In this document: positions 4,455 to 10,548 of the stretch, piece after piece
Layout: every line of letters starts with the position of its first letter
Position numbering within the stretch: the stretch's first letter is position 1
Assembly (NCBI GenBank): GCA_964591175.1
Contig: CAZQAF010000106.1
Coordinates: forward strand, 1-10,548
DNA length: 10,548 bases
Direction: 5' to 3'
Origin: UBA11574 sp964591175
Lineage (GTDB): Bacteria; Desulfobacterota; Desulfobacteria; Desulfobacterales; UBA11574
Position numbers and translations under genes: made by a program
The notes under the pieces: generated by a model
The model's database searches: none
The model's input: the letters and a program-made list of their open reading frames with translations, nothing else
What the model was told of the DNA's origin: nothing

Positions 4455-7400
4455 ATGGCTGAAAAGAAAAAGTTTACACGTTCTTCCCCAAAAAAGCCTG
4501 CGGCAAAAAAGAAAGTTGGCGTAAAAAAGAACCCTGCAAAGCAGACTAAACCCGCTGCCGATGCAGACAAAACCATGGCCAAGCCAAAACAGACCAACGA
4601 TTTTCCCATCGTCGGTCTGGGTGCATCCGCCGGCGGACTGGAGGCGCTTGAAGCATTCTTTTCACATATGCCCTTTGACAGTGGTATCGCGTTTGTCATC
4701 ATCCAGCATCTAAGCCCCAAGCATAAAAGCATCATGGGCAGTCTTTTGGCAAAAGATACCCAAATGAGGGTCCTGGAAATAAAAGACGGCACGAAAGTCA
4801 AACCCAACCATGTGTATCTGAACCCGCCGGACAAAAATGTGATGATCATAAACGGCGCGCTCCAGCTCATGGAGCCAGTAAAGACCGGCGGCATCAATCT
4901 GCCCATTGACAGCTTTTTCAAGTCCCTGGCTGAAGAAATGGGTGAAAAAGCGATCGGCGTTGTCCTGTCGGGCACGGCCACCGACGGTACCCTGGGATTA
5001 AAAGCGGTCAAGGGGGAAGGCGGCCTTGTCATGGTTCAGGATCCGGCTTCAGCCAAGTATGACGGTATGCCCAGAAGTGCCATTGCTACCGGGATGGTCG
5101 ATTTTATTCTGCCGGTTGAAAAGATCCCCGCGGAATTAGTAAAATATGCCAAAGCGCCCTATATCTTCCCGCCCAAGAAGGTCATCTTAAAGGACGACCA
5201 GTTCACAAATTATACTCAGAAAATATTTGCCCTGATTCGATCCGCCACCGGGCATGATCTATCCCATTACAAACAGACAACCATTCGCCGCAGGATCGAG
5301 CGGCGCATGGCCATTCACCAGGTTAATAAGATAGCGGATTATGTCAAATATCTTCAGCAGACTCGGCCTGAAGTGGAAATCCTTTTTAAGGACATGCTCA
5401 TCGGGGTGACCAATTTTTTCAGAGATTCCGAAGCCTTTAAAATTTTGAAAGAGCAGGTTCTCCCCGGCTTGTTAAAAAACAAAGATCCCGATGCCTTGAT
5501 CCGTATCTGGATCGTGGGGTGTTCTACCGGTGAAGAGGCCTATTCAATGGCGATTTTATTTTCCGAAGTCATGAGTATCGTCAAACAGCATTTTAATATT
5601 CAGATTTTTGCCAGTGACATCGACGTCCAAGCCATCGATTATGCCCGTTTGAGTATTTATCCGGACAGTATTTCCGCAGATGTATCCCAGGAGAAATTAA
5701 AGAAATATTTTATAAAAGAAGAAAATAGTTTTAAGGTTAGGAAACGGATCCGTGATATGGTTATATTTGCCGTTCATAATATTATTAAAGACCCGCCTTT
5801 TTCAAAAATAGACGTTGTGAGCTGCCGAAATTTACTCATTTATATGGATAGTGCGCTGCAAAAAAAGATCTTACCGTTATTCCACTACGCGTTAAATCAA
5901 GGCGGAATTCTTTTTTTAGGGACTTCCGAGAGCATCGGAGAATTTACCGATCTTTTCCATCCCCTTGACAGAAAATGGAAAATCTTTCAGCGAAAAGATG
6001 CTTTTATCGAAAGGGCTATCGATTATCCCACCATCCCGTTTTATCACGGGCCTAAATTGGATGAGATTGATGAACAAAAGGTGCCGGTGGAGACGAAAGT
6101 CCAACAGCTTGCTAAAAGAGTCATCCTCAAAAACTTTGCCCTGCCCGGGGTTTTAATCAATGATCAATATGAAATTATTCATTTTATGGGTAAAACAGAC
6201 AAGTTCTTAGAGACGCCGGTTGGAAAGGCCAGTTTTAATATTTTATCAATGGCACGGGAAGGTTTGCGTTTCAAATTGAGCACAGCCCTTCATAACGCTG
6301 TCCGTCAAAAACGAAAAATCACAGTTAATTCTCTGCGAATTAAAAATAATGGAAAGTTCCTGACTGTTGATCTGACGGTCATGCCGTTCAATGAACCCGC
6401 CGACACGCCGATCAATTTACTGGTCATGTTCGATGATAAAACGCCTCCTGAAAGGGCGGCAAAAAAAAGAGGTGAAAAAGCGGCAATAGTTGAGCCTGAC
6501 CCGGTCGTTGTGAGCCTTGAACGGGAACTGGAATCCACCAGGGAGCACCTTCATACCACCATTGAAGAATTGGAAACAGCCAACGAAGAGCTCAAATCGA
6601 TCAATGAAGAACTGCAGTCGACCAACGAGGAACTGCAAAGCGCCAATGAAGAGCTGGAAACATCCAAAGAGGAGCTGCAATCGACCAACGAGGAGTTGGT
6701 CACCGTCAACACGGAACTCCAAAACAAGGTGGATGAGTTGTCTCAGGCAAACAGTGACATCAGCAACCTGCTCGGCAGCACTCAAATCGGGACCATCTTT
6801 TTAGATATCGACCTTAATATTAAGCGTTTTACCCCGGCAGCAACCACTATATTTAATCTGATCCAGACAGATTTGGGTCGGCCCATCAGCGATATTACTT
6901 CAAAAATCAGATATGATCAGCTAAAAAAAGATTCACAGGAAGTGCTCGACACGCTGATGGTCAAAGAGGCGGAAGTGCGAGGCACAAACAACCATTGGTA
7001 TGCCATGCGGATTTCGCCGTATCGTACAACAGAAAATTTGATTGACGGCGTCGTCATTACCTTTGTGGATATAACGAAAATGAAGCGAGCGGAAAAAGCG
7101 CTGCGAGAGAGCGAGACGAATCGACGTCTGGCCGCCGTGGTCAAGGACTCCAACGACGCCATCACTGTGCAGGATTTTGAAGGAAATATACTGGCCTGGA
7201 ACAGGGGTGCCGTAAAAATATACGGCTACAGTGAGGACGAGGCCCTGAAAATGAACATCCGCGATCTAGTTCCCGAAGACAAACGAACAGAAGTATTTGC
7301 TTTTATTAAAAAAATAAAAAAAGAAGCCGTGGAATCGTTTGAAACCCAGCGAATCGCCAAAGACGGCAGACGATTCAACGTGTGGTTGACGGTGACCCGG

Positions 7401-7469
7401 CTGGTGGATGACGATGGAAAACCAATGGCCATAGCCACTACGGAACGCGATATCAACGTGCGCAAGTAA
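4455..7469 (+). CDS. CheB-CheR fusion protein with coiled coil and PAS domains
   Basis: A 1004-residue signalling protein. Residues 1-46 are a Lys/Ala/Pro-rich tail (KKPAAKKKVGVKKNPAK). About 50-235 is a CheB methylesterase domain with its triad Ser58 (GASAGG), His85 (IIQHLSP) and Asp177 (GTATDGT), and no receiver domain before it. About 248-515 is a CheR methyltransferase, with RRRIERRM, the SAM site GCSTGEEAYS (355-364), ASDID (386-390) and SCRNLLIYMD. About 545-665 is PAS-like. About 685-765 is a heptad coiled coil built on repeated NEELQS/NEELET units. About 770-876 is a PAS-like domain and about 890-1004 a clear PAS S-box. There is no histidine kinase, so output must go through another protein, most simply the activator encoded 45 bp downstream. 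ATG 4455 is chosen because AGGAG at 4441-4445 sits nine bases before it, better placed than for the TTG at 4449. Confidence 0.93.
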   Translation: MAEKKKFTRSSPKKPAAKKKVGVKKNPAKQTKPAADADKTMAKPKQTNDFPIVGLGASAGGLEALEAFFSHMPFDSGIAFVIIQHLSPKHKSIMGSLLAKDTQMRVLEIKDGTKVKPNHVYLNPPDKNVMIINGALQLMEPVKTGGINLPIDSFFKSLAEEMGEKAIGVVLSGTATDGTLGLKAVKGEGGLVMVQDPASAKYDGMPRSAIATGMVDFILPVEKIPAELVKYAKAPYIFPPKKVILKDDQFTNYTQKIFALIRSATGHDLSHYKQTTIRRRIERRMAIHQVNKIADYVKYLQQTRPEVEILFKDMLIGVTNFFRDSEAFKILKEQVLPGLLKNKDPDALIRIWIVGCSTGEEAYSMAILFSEVMSIVKQHFNIQIFASDIDVQAIDYARLSIYPDSISADVSQEKLKKYFIKEENSFKVRKRIRDMVIFAVHNIIKDPPFSKIDVVSCRNLLIYMDSALQKKILPLFHYALNQGGILFLGTSESIGEFTDLFHPLDRKWKIFQRKDAFIERAIDYPTIPFYHGPKLDEIDEQKVPVETKVQQLAKRVILKNFALPGVLINDQYEIIHFMGKTDKFLETPVGKASFNILSMAREGLRFKLSTALHNAVRQKRKITVNSLRIKNNGKFLTVDLTVMPFNEPADTPINLLVMFDDKTPPERAAKKRGEKAAIVEPDPVVVSLERELESTREHLHTTIEELETANEELKSINEELQSTNEELQSANEELETSKEELQSTNEELVTVNTELQNKVDELSQANSDISNLLGSTQIGTIFLDIDLNIKRFTPAATTIFNLIQTDLGRPISDITSKIRYDQLKKDSQEVLDTLMVKEAEVRGTNNHWYAMRISPYRTTENLIDGVVITFVDITKMKRAEKALRESETNRRLAAVVKDSNDAITVQDFEGNILAWNRGAVKIYGYSEDEALKMNIRDLVPEDKRTEVFAFIKKIKKEAVESFETQRIAKDGRRFNVWLTVTRLVDDDGKPMAIATTERDINVRK
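7349..7375 (+). repeat. 27-bp duplicated segment, copy 1
   Basis: This segment within the last PAS domain of the CheB-CheR protein (encoding about QRIAKDGRRF) recurs at 7482-7508, between the two signalling genes, with 24 of 27 bases equal. All three differences are G here and A there. The second copy is out of the main coding region and covers the doubtful 5' extension of the activator gene. Confidence 0.7.
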
Positions 7470-7481
7470 AAATAAACTGTG

Positions 7482-7508
7482 GCAAATCACCAAAGACGGC
7501 AAACGATT
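7482..7508 (+). repeat. 27-bp duplicated segment, copy 2
   Basis: Partner of 7349-7375, 133 bp downstream. It lies between the CheB-CheR stop at 7469 and ATG 7515. Because it looks like a duplicated scrap of PAS-coding DNA, it argues that the frame from GTG 7479 is an accidental extension and that the activator starts at ATG 7515. Confidence 0.65.
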
Positions 7509-7514
7509 GAGAAA

Positions 7515-9200
7515 ATGAAAAACGAAACGTCATCCCTGCGAAAGCGGGCGGAAGAATTCTTAAAAAAATATCCCGAAGCCATTAAAGAAATCACAACGGG
7601 GGATGTGAATAAACTGGTTGAGGATCTGCATATTCACCAAATAGAGTTGGAGATTCAGAACGAAGAGCTGCGCCGGGCTCAGTCGGAACTGGAAGTCTCC
7701 CGGGACGGCTATTCCGACTTATACGATTTTGCGCCGGTGGGATATGTGACGATCTCGGAAAAAGGGCTTATTCTGCAGGCTAACCTTGCCTGTGCCGACA
7801 TGCTTGGGGTTGAAAGAAGTTCATTAATCAGAAAACCGTTTTCTCGATTTGTCAAAAAAGAGGATCAGGACGTTTTCTACCTTCACCGAAAAACGCTTTT
7901 TGAAACAAAAACCAAACAGGTCTGCGAATTAAAACTGGTAAGAAAAGACCGCACCCAATTTTATGCTCAACTGGAATGTATCTTAATTAAAGACACCCAA
8001 GGGAATATCACCCAAACTCGAACGGCGATATCCGATATCAGTGAGCGCAAGCGGATGGAAGAGGTGCTGGGAAATGCCCACACCGAATTGGAACGGCGGG
8101 TGGAGGAACGTACTGTTGAACTTGTAAAAGCAAATGAAGAACTGGAGACAGTATTAGAAGATCGCAAACGGGTTGAGCTGGAACTCAGGGAAGCGCTTTT
8201 TGAAGTAAAGCGATTAAATGATCAGCTTAAGGCCGAAAGGACTTATCTTCAAGAAGAAATCAAATTGGAATATAACCATGAGAATATTATCGGTCGAAGT
8301 GACGAACTCAAATACACGCTCTATAAGGTTGAGCAAATTGCCGAAAGCAATACCACCGTATTGGTTCTTGGTGAGACAGGAACCGGAAAAGAATTGATCG
8401 CCCGAGCCATTCACGGCTCCAGCCTGCGCAAAGATCGCCCCCTGCTGAAAATAAATTGCACCACACTGCCATTAAACCTCATCGAAAGCGAGTTGTTCGG
8501 CCATGAAAGAGGCGCTTTCACTGATGCCTTTGATAGACGGATAGGTCGTTTTGAGGCGGCAAATGGTGCAACCCTTTTTTTGGATGAGATCGGCGAAATG
8601 CCGCTGGAACTGCAGCCCAAATTGCTCAGGGTGATCCAGGATGGCGAATTCGAACGGTTGGGCAGCTCCCGAACCATCAAAGTCGATGTTCGGATTGTTG
8701 CCGCCACCAACCGCGATCTGGAAGAGGAAGTCCGTAATGGCCGGTTCAGGAAAGATCTCTGGTACCGGTTAAGCATTTTTCCGATTACGGTACCGGCGCT
8801 CCGAGAACATAAGGAGGACATTCCCCAGCTTGTGAGATATTACGTTGATAAAATTTCAAGGAGACTGGGCAAATCCATTGAAAGCATTCCGACAACCGTT
8901 ATGAATACCTTGCAGAATTATCACTGGCCCGGCAATGTCAGGGAGCTTGAAAACGTGATCGAACGGGCGGTGATCAACTCTTCGGGTCCCAAGCTGCGCC
9001 TGGCAGATGAACTGACGCCGCCGCATAAGGATTTGACGACCCCAAAAACGCTAGAAAAGGTTGAACATGATCATATTGTCCGGGTACTTGAGCAGACCCA
9101 TTGGAAAGTGAGCGGCAAGAACGGGGCCTCAGAAATTCTTGGGCTCAACGTCAGCACTTTACGCGCCCGCATGCGAAAACTGGGTATCCGCAGGCCTTAG
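7515..9200 (+). CDS. PAS-domain sigma-54-dependent transcriptional activator
   Basis: A 561-residue bacterial enhancer-binding protein that would open sigma-54 promoters using ATP. Residues 1-60 are helical (HQIELEIQNEELRRAQ). About 62-180 is one PAS sensor domain (APVGYVTISEKGLI to ISDISERKRMEE). About 183-250 is a coiled coil. About 257-485 is the AAA+ domain: Walker A GETGTGKE (286-293), sigma-54 loop GAFTDA (333-338; the usual form is GAFTGA), Walker B LFLDEIGEM (354-362), FRKDLWYRL with arginine fingers, and WPGNVRELENV. The C-terminus (about 517-558) is a Fis-type helix-turn-helix, GASEILGLNVSTLRARMRKL. It has no phospho-receiver domain, so it is probably controlled by its PAS domain or by the preceding CheB-CheR-PAS protein. 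GTG 7479 would add 12 residues, but neither start has a strong ribosome site. Residues ~435-515 are duplicated at 814-1059. The tandem repeats and sigma-54-like promoter just downstream are likely targets. Confidence 0.93.
   Translation: MKNETSSLRKRAEEFLKKYPEAIKEITTGDVNKLVEDLHIHQIELEIQNEELRRAQSELEVSRDGYSDLYDFAPVGYVTISEKGLILQANLACADMLGVERSSLIRKPFSRFVKKEDQDVFYLHRKTLFETKTKQVCELKLVRKDRTQFYAQLECILIKDTQGNITQTRTAISDISERKRMEEVLGNAHTELERRVEERTVELVKANEELETVLEDRKRVELELREALFEVKRLNDQLKAERTYLQEEIKLEYNHENIIGRSDELKYTLYKVEQIAESNTTVLVLGETGTGKELIARAIHGSSLRKDRPLLKINCTTLPLNLIESELFGHERGAFTDAFDRRIGRFEAANGATLFLDEIGEMPLELQPKLLRVIQDGEFERLGSSRTIKVDVRIVAATNRDLEEEVRNGRFRKDLWYRLSIFPITVPALREHKEDIPQLVRYYVDKISRRLGKSIESIPTTVMNTLQNYHWPGNVRELENVIERAVINSSGPKLRLADELTPPHKDLTTPKTLEKVEHDHIVRVLEQTHWKVSGKNGASEILGLNVSTLRARMRKLGIRRP
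8815..9060 (+). repeat. Source segment of the fragment at 814-1059
   Basis: The part of the activator gene that is duplicated near the start of the window, 246 bp, 8001 bp apart, same orientation, six differences. Homology ends before the helix-turn-helix. In the fragment, the six bases after 1059 lead straight into the palindromes, so the 235 bp that here separate the match end (9060) from the repeats (9296) are missing there. Confidence 0.9.
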
Positions 9201-9295
9201 GCGGCCTATTATTTCCGATTTGCCTCAGGCAATCGCCTGTCAATTCGTATCCCCGCACAAAAACCCATAAACACCTGTCAGACATACCAAAATGT

Positions 9296-9329
9296 GTCAT
9301 ATTTGGTCATTCGTCATATTTGGTCATTC
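9296..9329 (+). promoter_or_regulatory. Two perfect tandem 17-bp repeats, candidate enhancer (UAS)
   Basis: GTCATATTTGGTCATTC occurs twice without a gap, at 9296-9312 and 9313-9329. It lies about 95 bp after the activator stop and begins 131 bp before the TGGCACG of the promoter at 9427, the same distance as in the decayed module. If transcription starts near 9452, the repeat centres fall near -148 and -131, a normal enhancer position. Binding by the upstream activator is inference. Confidence 0.65.
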
Positions 9330-9426
9330 TTTTATATCGATGCATCCTTATATTTCCGGCCGCTCGTATCTAATAATTTGAAAAAAATCAGTATGATACA
9401 TAAAATTTATTCAGATTCATCCTGTT

Positions 9427-9442
9427 TGGCACGAAACTTGAT
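9427..9442 (+). promoter_or_regulatory. Sigma-54-like -24/-12 promoter, copy B
   Basis: TGGCACG-AAAC-TTGAT, identical to 1196-1211: consensus -24 half, correct spacing, one off-consensus base in the -12 half (GA for GC). The monooxygenase ATG lies 82 bases after the first T, so the mRNA leader would be about 55-60 bases. It is the likely promoter for 9509 and perhaps for the small genes after it. Confidence 0.65.
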
Positions 9443-9508
9443 AATGTAATATTAAAACTTGTGAATGTTTTGGCATCAATCCTTTAGCAAAGGAGAATAT
9501 TCGTTGTC

Positions 9509-9829
9509 ATGATCATTGTCAAAATAACAATGACGGCCCGTCCGGAAAAGCGGATGGAGGTTATGCAAACACTTCTCTCGTTGGTTGAGCCAACGCTTCA
9601 GGAAAAGGGCTGTCTGAGCTATCAGGTCTTTCAGGATGTTGATGACGAGAACGTTTTCAGCCTGATTAAAGAGTGGGAAACCCGTGAAGATCTGGGCCGT
9701 CACATGAGGTCTCACAGGTTCGGCGTTTTGTTTGGAACAAAGATCCTATTGACCGAACAGCAGAACATTCAAATTCACACGATTTCACATTCGGAAGGAA
9801 TGGAAGCCGTCCATATCGCCAGGGGTTAA
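9509..9829 (+). CDS. ABM-domain putative quinol/antibiotic biosynthesis monooxygenase
   Basis: A 106-residue cytoplasmic protein of the antibiotic biosynthesis monooxygenase (ABM, YgiN-like) dimeric alpha-beta barrel family. Members are cofactor-free monooxygenases acting on quinols or aromatic polyketides, and some bind heme. Family features are the opening strand MIIVKITMTARPEKRMEVM, the helix ending in EPTLQEKGCLSYQVFQDVD, the strand NVFSLIKEWETREDLGRHM and the closing helix and strand. The likely substrate is a quinone-type molecule, but this is not shown. AAAGGAG at 9489-9495 is rather far (13 bases) from ATG 9509, yet no better in-frame start exists and the MIIV start is conserved in the stub at 1277. 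It is preceded by the sigma-54-like promoter, so expression probably depends on an enhancer-binding protein. The stub shows a second copy was lost by deletion. Confidence 0.85.
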   Translation: MIIVKITMTARPEKRMEVMQTLLSLVEPTLQEKGCLSYQVFQDVDDENVFSLIKEWETREDLGRHMRSHRFGVLFGTKILLTEQQNIQIHTISHSEGMEAVHIARG

Positions 9830-9874
9830 AGAATCTGATCCTGTTTTATCGCGGAATATCGAAAATTATCTCTC

Positions 9875-9921
9875 TGTTCGTATGGATTTACCTTTTAAAT
9901 GAACCTTTTAAAGGTCTTTGA
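9875..9921 (+). repeat. Intergenic repeat shared with 1299-1346
   Basis: 47 bp nearly identical to 1299-1346. It contains ACCTTTTAAA and a second CCTTTTAAAGG 13 bases further on, giving a short direct repeat that can also pair imperfectly as a hairpin. It lies between the monooxygenase gene and the Cys-rich gene and could be a weak RNA-processing or attenuating structure; no T-run follows it. Confidence 0.7.
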
Positions 9922-9944
9922 GGTTATTAGCCTGGGAAAGCAAA

Positions 9945-10139
9945 ATGATCTGTTCTCCATGCAAAGATTGTCCGAGGAAACATCTGCCGAAGGATAAGTG
10001 CATTAACGAGTGCAAATTGCTTGGCGCCATACAGGAAATGAATTCGTCTTCTGAAAAATTAAATGATGGATGTGGAATAGACTACACCGAAGAGTATGGT
10101 TCCAATATCCCGTCATTACTCATTTCAACTTCTAATTGA
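9945..10139 (+). CDS. Hypothetical Cys-rich small protein
   Basis: A 64-residue protein with five cysteines in the first 23 residues (MICSPCKDCPRK, then DKCINECK: Cys3, 6, 9, 19, 23) and one at Cys43. The CxxCxxC plus CxxxC pattern suggests metal or iron-sulfur binding, but it is not a standard ferredoxin motif and I do not recognise a family. There is no membrane segment. I choose ATG 9945 because TGGGAAAG lies just upstream; an in-frame TTG at 9918 would add nine residues but starts inside the shared intergenic repeat. It follows the monooxygenase gene by 115 bp and may share the sigma-54-like promoter. Confidence 0.65.
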   Translation: MICSPCKDCPRKHLPKDKCINECKLLGAIQEMNSSSEKLNDGCGIDYTEEYGSNIPSLLISTSN

Positions 10140-10248
10140 CGCCTCTATAATCTTCGCCGCCGGCAGAAAATCCGAGACATAAAAATTTCAGAATATTCAC
10201 CGTCAAGAAAAGGTTAGAGAATTGTTTCTTTTTTCGCAGACATTCGGC

Positions 10249-10290
10249 AATTCGTAAAGGGAAGTGAAGCGGCTGATAATTCTTTCGATG
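10249..10290 (+). repeat. 42-bp repeat, copy 2 (relic of a membrane-protein gene tail)
   Basis: Matches 2830-2871 at 38 of 42 positions. There it spans the last codons and stop of the Thivi_2564-type gene; here the same frame reads AIRKGK and stop, with no gene body in front. It is therefore best seen as the tail of a lost paralogue, 50 bp before the lmo0937-type gene. Confidence 0.65.
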
Positions 10291-10340
10291 AGACACAAAA
10301 TAATCTTCTCTATACCGTAGGCGTTAGAAAGGAGTCGAAC

Positions 10341-10490
10341 ATGCTTTGGACCATATTTGTGATTCTTTTAATTCTGTGGGGGCTGGGATTGATAAGCGGC
10401 TACACGATGGGTGGCGTCATTCATATCCTGCTGGTCATTGCCATCGTTGTGGTGGTGCTCCAGGTTATTCAGGGCCGAAGACGAGTGTAA
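10341..10490 (+). CDS. lmo0937-type small membrane protein
   Basis: A 49-residue hydrophobic protein: MLWTIFVILLILWGLGL, then SGYTMGGVIHIL, then a second hydrophobic helix and the basic tail QGRRRV. This pattern (MLWTI start, GLxSGYTMGG turn, charged end) is that of the lmo0937 family of small two-helix inner-membrane proteins, of unknown function and often found with other stress-type small membrane proteins. AGGAG at 10330-10334 lies six bases before ATG 10341 and fixes the start. It is shorter than usual gene-calling limits and would be easy to miss. Confidence 0.8.
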   Translation: MLWTIFVILLILWGLGLISGYTMGGVIHILLVIAIVVVVLQVIQGRRRV

Positions 10491-10539
10491 GGATTCGGAT
10501 CCTTGCCGGACATGGTGAGGTATTTGTAGAGGATGCGAG

Positions 10540-10548
10540 ATGAAACAG
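10540..10548 (+). CDS. Possible start of a further gene, cut by window end
   Basis: AGAGGA at 10528-10533 is followed six bases later by ATG AAA CAG, which runs to the end of the window. This is good spacing for a ribosome site, but only three codons are visible, so it is only a possibility. Confidence 0.25.

Noticed and set aside
6556..6740. Tandem-like DNA repeats around GAAGAACTGCAGTCGACCAACGAG
   Set aside because: They are explained by the heptad NEELQS coiled coil typical of CheB-CheR-PAS proteins, not an independent DNA repeat.
6417..6785. Long minus-strand frame opposite the coiled coil of the CheB-CheR protein
   Set aside because: Produced by the repetitive GAAGAGCTG-type codons of the coiled coil; the product is a low-complexity shadow.
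8411..8821. Minus-strand frame of 136 codons opposite the AAA+ domain
   Set aside because: Shadow of a strongly supported AAA+ coding region.
9188..9240. Small hairpins just after the activator stop (AGGCC/GGCCT and GCCTCAGGC)
   Set aside because: Stems are short and no T-run follows, so I do not call a terminator here.
10346..10543. Open frame of 65 codons near the window end
   Set aside because: It overlaps the lmo0937-type gene at 10341 in another frame and lacks its ribosome site and hydrophobic pattern.

Overview
The window reads as accessory chromosome of a sulfate-reducer-like deltaproteobacterium (Desulfobacterota, Desulfobacterales-like). This is an inference from gene content: sigma-54 activators with PAS domains, a CheB-CheR-PAS fusion, and BON, Thivi_2564-type and lmo0937-type small envelope proteins. 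Base composition also fits, being moderately AT-rich almost everywhere. The exception is the first ~740 bases, which are visibly GC-rich and carry a SleB-type cell wall hydrolase more typical of alphaproteobacteria. All genes that look intact are on the + strand.

Layout. 117-737: secreted cell wall hydrolase. 814-1346: a decayed partial copy of a module whose intact version lies at 8815-9921. It holds a 246-bp fragment of a sigma-54 activator gene, two 17-bp-spaced palindromes, a sigma-54-like promoter and a 16-codon stub of a monooxygenase gene. 1489-1901: a four-cysteine small protein and a tiny membrane peptide. 1960-2100: a palindromic foldback element with perfect 17-bp terminal inverted repeats (MITE-like). 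2207-3363: an envelope-stress type cluster with a BON lipoprotein, a possible csbD relic, a two-helix membrane protein and a truncated outer-membrane barrel. 3418-3978: GNAT acetyltransferase, then a bidirectional-looking terminator and the tail of a lost minus-strand gene. 4455-9200: two large signalling genes, a CheB-CheR-coiled coil-PAS protein without kinase or receiver, and a PAS-AAA+-Fis sigma-54 activator. 9296-10490: tandem 17-bp repeats, a sigma-54-like promoter, an ABM-type monooxygenase, a Cys-rich small protein and an lmo0937-type membrane protein.

How the parts may work together (inference). The CheB/CheR/PAS sensor and the PAS sigma-54 activator are adjacent and probably co-transcribed. 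Just downstream of the activator, and again in the decayed copy, a pair of 17-bp repeats begins exactly 131 bp before a TGGCACG-N4-TTGAT element. That is the geometry expected of enhancer sites for a bacterial enhancer-binding protein. The simplest reading is that the activator controls its downstream monooxygenase/small-protein operon, and that the second, broken module has left the same promoter in front of the 1489 gene.

The window is rich in relics: activator fragment, monooxygenase stub, csbD-like start, Thivi_2564-like tail, truncated barrel and minus-strand tail. This points to repeated local duplication and deletion. No rRNA, tRNA or CRISPR array was seen.
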